This document shows, piece by piece, positions 3,759 to 6,025 of a stretch of DNA of 6,025 nt (position 1 is its first letter; each line of letters opens with the position of its first letter). The notes beneath the pieces were generated by a model. It saw only the letters and a list, made by a program, of their open reading frames with translations. It searched no databases and was not told the origin of the DNA. The stretch is from CAZIQY01 sp964541605 (GTDB taxonomy: Bacteria > Desulfobacterota > Syntrophia > Syntrophales > UBA2185): positions 1 to 6,025 of the forward strand of contig CAZIQY010000129.1 in assembly GCA_964541605.1 (NCBI GenBank). Direction: 5' to 3'. The position numbers were made by a program, and so were the translations under genes.

Positions 3759-6025
3759 TTACAACCTCTCAATACGCGCAGAGCAAGCCTTATACTCGGC
3801 AGTCTGGGTATCCGGATCAAAGACCGGATTGGTCAGCCAGTTGGCGCAATTTTCACGGAAATGAAAGGCCATCCAGATCAATCCCGGAGGCACCTGATCC
3901 GTCACCTTGGCTTTAACCACGACTTCGCCGCGTCTTGACTTGAGCCTGATCATCTCTCCTTGCGCGATGCCCATCTTTTTCGCATCTTCAGGAGAAATAT
4001 CGGCTGTCTCTTCAGGAAGGAGATCGTTTATTCCAGGGCAGCGTTCTGTCTGCGTCCGTGTATGATACTGGTAGAGCCTGCGTCCCGTACTGAGGACGAA
4101 AGGATACTCCGCATCGGGCACTTCCGCCGGCGGAGTCCAATCGACAGCGACCATTTTCCCTTTACCCCTGGTAAAACGACCGTGCATGTGCAGGACTGGC
4201 GTGCCGGGATGCTCTTCGGTCGGCGCCGGCCACTGAATGCCGTCTTTGTCCAGGCGGGAATATTTTATGCCTGCAAATCCGGGACAAAGAACGGAAACCT
4301 CGTTGTCAAAAATCTCCTGGCCGCTGTTGGACGTCCACTCATGGCCCATCCGCTTTGCAATTTCCTTAAAGATCCACCAGTTGGGTTTTGCCTGTCCTGG
4401 AGGTTCACTGACCTTGCGAACCCGGTTCATCCGTCTTTCACTGCTTGAGAACGTCCCATCGTCTTCGCACCAGGCGGCTGCCGGGAAAATAACATGGGCA
4501 AAACGCGTCGTCTCTGTCGGGAAGATGTCGTTGCAGACAATAAATTCCGCCGACTCGAGGCAGTGTTCAATATGCTTAATGTCCGGTTCCGTGTTGGCCA
4601 GATTCTCGCCGAAGATGTAGAACGCCTTGACTTTACCGTCAACCAGCCCATCAATCATCTGTGGAATCATCAATCCGGGCTTTGCCGGGAGATTCTTCAC
4701 ACCCCAGGCGGCTTCGAACTTGGCGCGGATCTTTTCATCAACGACCGGCTGATAGCCCGGGAAGACAACGGGCAACGCGCCCATGTCACAGGCTCCCTGA
4801 ACGTTGTTCTGGCCACGGAGGGGATTGACCCCGCCGCACTCGACGCCCATATTGCCCAACAGCATCTGCAGGTTGGCGCAGGAAATGACGTTGTTCTTGC
4901 CGCAGGTATGTTCCGTAATGCCGAGGGTGTAGATCAGCATGACAGGTTTCACCGACGCCAGTGTCCGGGCAAGATCACGGATCCTGTCGGCACTGATACC
5001 CGATATTTCAGCCGCCTTTTCCGGCGGATATTCCATGACTTTCTTTTTCAGTTCTTCAAACCCTTCGCAACTTTCGTCAACGAACTTTTTATCATAAATA
5101 TTTTCATTGATGAGGACATTCATAATGCCATTTAAGAAGGCGATGTCCGATCCCACCTTGATTTGCAGGTGACGCTCAGCATGGTCAACCATCGGCGTCT
5201 TCCGTGGATCGACGACGATAATCTTAGCACCTGCAAGCGCGGCATCCTTGACATAGGTGGATGCGACGGGATGGGCTTCCGTCATATTCGTACCGATAAG
5301 TAGAAGCATTTTCGCTTTTGCCATTTCTGTAAAGGAGTTCGTCATAGCCCCGGAACCGAATGTGATCGCCAGACCGGCGACCGTGGGGGCGTGTCAGGTA
5401 CGGGCGCAGTGATCGATGTTGTTTGTCCCGATCACCGCACGAAAGAGCTTCTGCATCTGGTAAGAATCTTCATTGATGCTGCGGGCGCAACTGACTCCGG
5501 CGATGGCGTCCGGCCCGTCTTTTTTAATAATGTCCTTAAACTTTGTGGCCACCAGATCCAGCGCCTCATCCCAGGAGGCTTCCCGGAAATCGCCGTTCTC
5601 TTTGATCAGAGGGGTCTTGAGCCTGTCTTCCGAATAAATAAAATCATACGCAAAACGTCCCTTCACGCACAGGCGTCCCTGGTTGGGCATTGCATCTTCA
5701 ACAGCCGTTACCTTGGCGATACGCCCATCCTTCATGTGGAGCCACTGCTGACACCCCACACCACAGTAAGGGCAGGTCGTCCTTACTTTTTTTACTTCCC
5801 ATGGCCGGCCCAATCCTTTGGCTTTTTTAGCGGTCAAGGCGCCCACCGGGCATACCTCCACGCACTGGCCGCAAAATACGCAATCGCTTAACTGGTAGGG
5901 GCCGTCTCCACCGGTTACAACCTTGCTCCTCGATCCCCGATAACCGAGATCGATGGCCCGGTTCACGACGACTTCGTTACAGGCCTGAACACAGCGGCCA
6001 CAGAGAATACAACGGCCGAAGTCTC
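3759..6025 (-). CDS. fdhA: Selenocysteine formate dehydrogenase alpha subunit (5' end outside window)
   Basis: The catalytic subunit of a Mo- or W-pterin formate dehydrogenase, oxidising formate to CO2 or the reverse. 754 residues are visible from codon 6021-6023; the N-terminus lies beyond the right edge. In order: two [4Fe-4S] ferredoxin motifs C-x2-C-x2-C-x3-C (window residues 5/8/11/15 and 48/51/54/58), then the cluster of the molybdopterin domain (CPYCGVGC, Cys 84/87/91 plus 119). Selenocysteine 210 is encoded by in-frame TGA 5394-5396 in the context HCART-U-HAPTV. His211 and Arg403 (in LRGQNNVQGACDMG) match His141 and Arg333 of E. coli FdhF; the Sec-to-Arg distance is 193 residues in both. 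The cofactor dinucleotide-binding domain covers about 639-754. The extra N-terminal clusters point to an NAD-, ferredoxin- or hydrogenase-linked enzyme with a NuoG-like front end, with partner subunits probably to the right. There is no Tat signal in view. A plain stop-codon reading would wrongly split it into 5397-6025 and 3759-5345. Confidence 0.95.
5364..5396 (-). promoter_or_regulatory. Selenocysteine UGA codon and bSECIS hairpin
   Basis: On the minus strand the TGA (5396-5394) is followed after 18 bases by the loop GGTCT (5375-5371). This is the same distance and loop sequence as in E. coli fdhF. The loop is closed by a 7-bp stem: GGTCGCC (5382-5376) with GGCGATC (5370-5364), one pair being G-U. 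This is the signal read by SelB to insert selenocysteine. The bulged U just below the E. coli apical stem is not evident; the matching base is a C that pairs. SelB specificity may therefore differ in this organism. Confidence 0.88.

Noticed and set aside
3503..3820. Minus-strand open frame of 105 codons between fdhA and modA
   Set aside because: It is mostly translation of the palindromic repeat and hairpin and overlaps the fdhA 3' end in another frame; this is a usual artefact of such repeats.
4494..5135. Plus-strand open frame of 213 codons
   Set aside because: It lies wholly antisense inside fdhA and looks like a mirror of its codon pattern, with no family resemblance.
5394..5396. fdhA broken by a nonsense mutation
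   Set aside because: The TGA falls exactly at the catalytic selenocysteine position with a SECIS hairpin after it, and the frame continues with full conservation, so it is a recoded codon and not a defect.
5391..5891. Plus-strand open frame of 166 codons
   Set aside because: It is antisense to the conserved iron-sulfur and selenocysteine region of fdhA and has no domain of its own.

Overview
The window looks like a chromosomal piece of an anaerobic, formate-metabolising bacterium, most likely of the old Deltaproteobacteria (a Syntrophus-like syntroph or sulfate-reducer relative). This placement is inference. It rests on a selenocysteine formate dehydrogenase with extra iron-sulfur clusters, an FmdE-family gene linked to molybdate uptake genes, a small bacterial RRM protein, and a TIR-bounded palindromic repeat of a type common in such genomes. 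No rRNA, tRNA, CRISPR array or transposase gene is visible.

Left part (1-692, plus strand): two inverted-repeat hairpins lie at the start. They are followed by a decayed SlyD/FKBP-type peptidyl-prolyl isomerase gene (252-342) that keeps its ribosome binding site, its first 14 codons and its last 15 codons plus stop, but has lost the whole middle. Then comes an intact 88-residue RNA-binding (RRM) protein gene (415-681), which converges on the minus-strand genes.

Middle part (693-3474, minus strand): a compact molybdate uptake operon reads modA, modB, modC and then an FmdE-family zinc-ribbon gene. modA and modB are 1 base apart, modB and modC overlap by 11 bases, and modC and the FmdE gene are 29 bases apart. 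ModC is short and has no C-terminal TOBE/MOP domain.

Intergenic part (3475-3758): a 135-base imperfect palindrome (MITE/REP-like), a 16-base perfect palindrome, and a strong hairpin just after the formate dehydrogenase stop.

Right part (3759-6025, minus strand): one long formate dehydrogenase alpha-subunit gene, running off the right edge. It looks like two open reading frames only because an in-frame TGA (5394-5396) encodes selenocysteine. The TGA sits exactly where Sec140 lies in E. coli FdhF and is followed by a SECIS-type hairpin. Functionally, the mod genes would import the molybdate (or tungstate) needed for the pterin cofactor of the neighbouring formate dehydrogenase. I found no clearly undescribed system. 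The best leads are the FKBP deletion scar, the selenocysteine site, and the divergent FmdE protein inside the mod operon.
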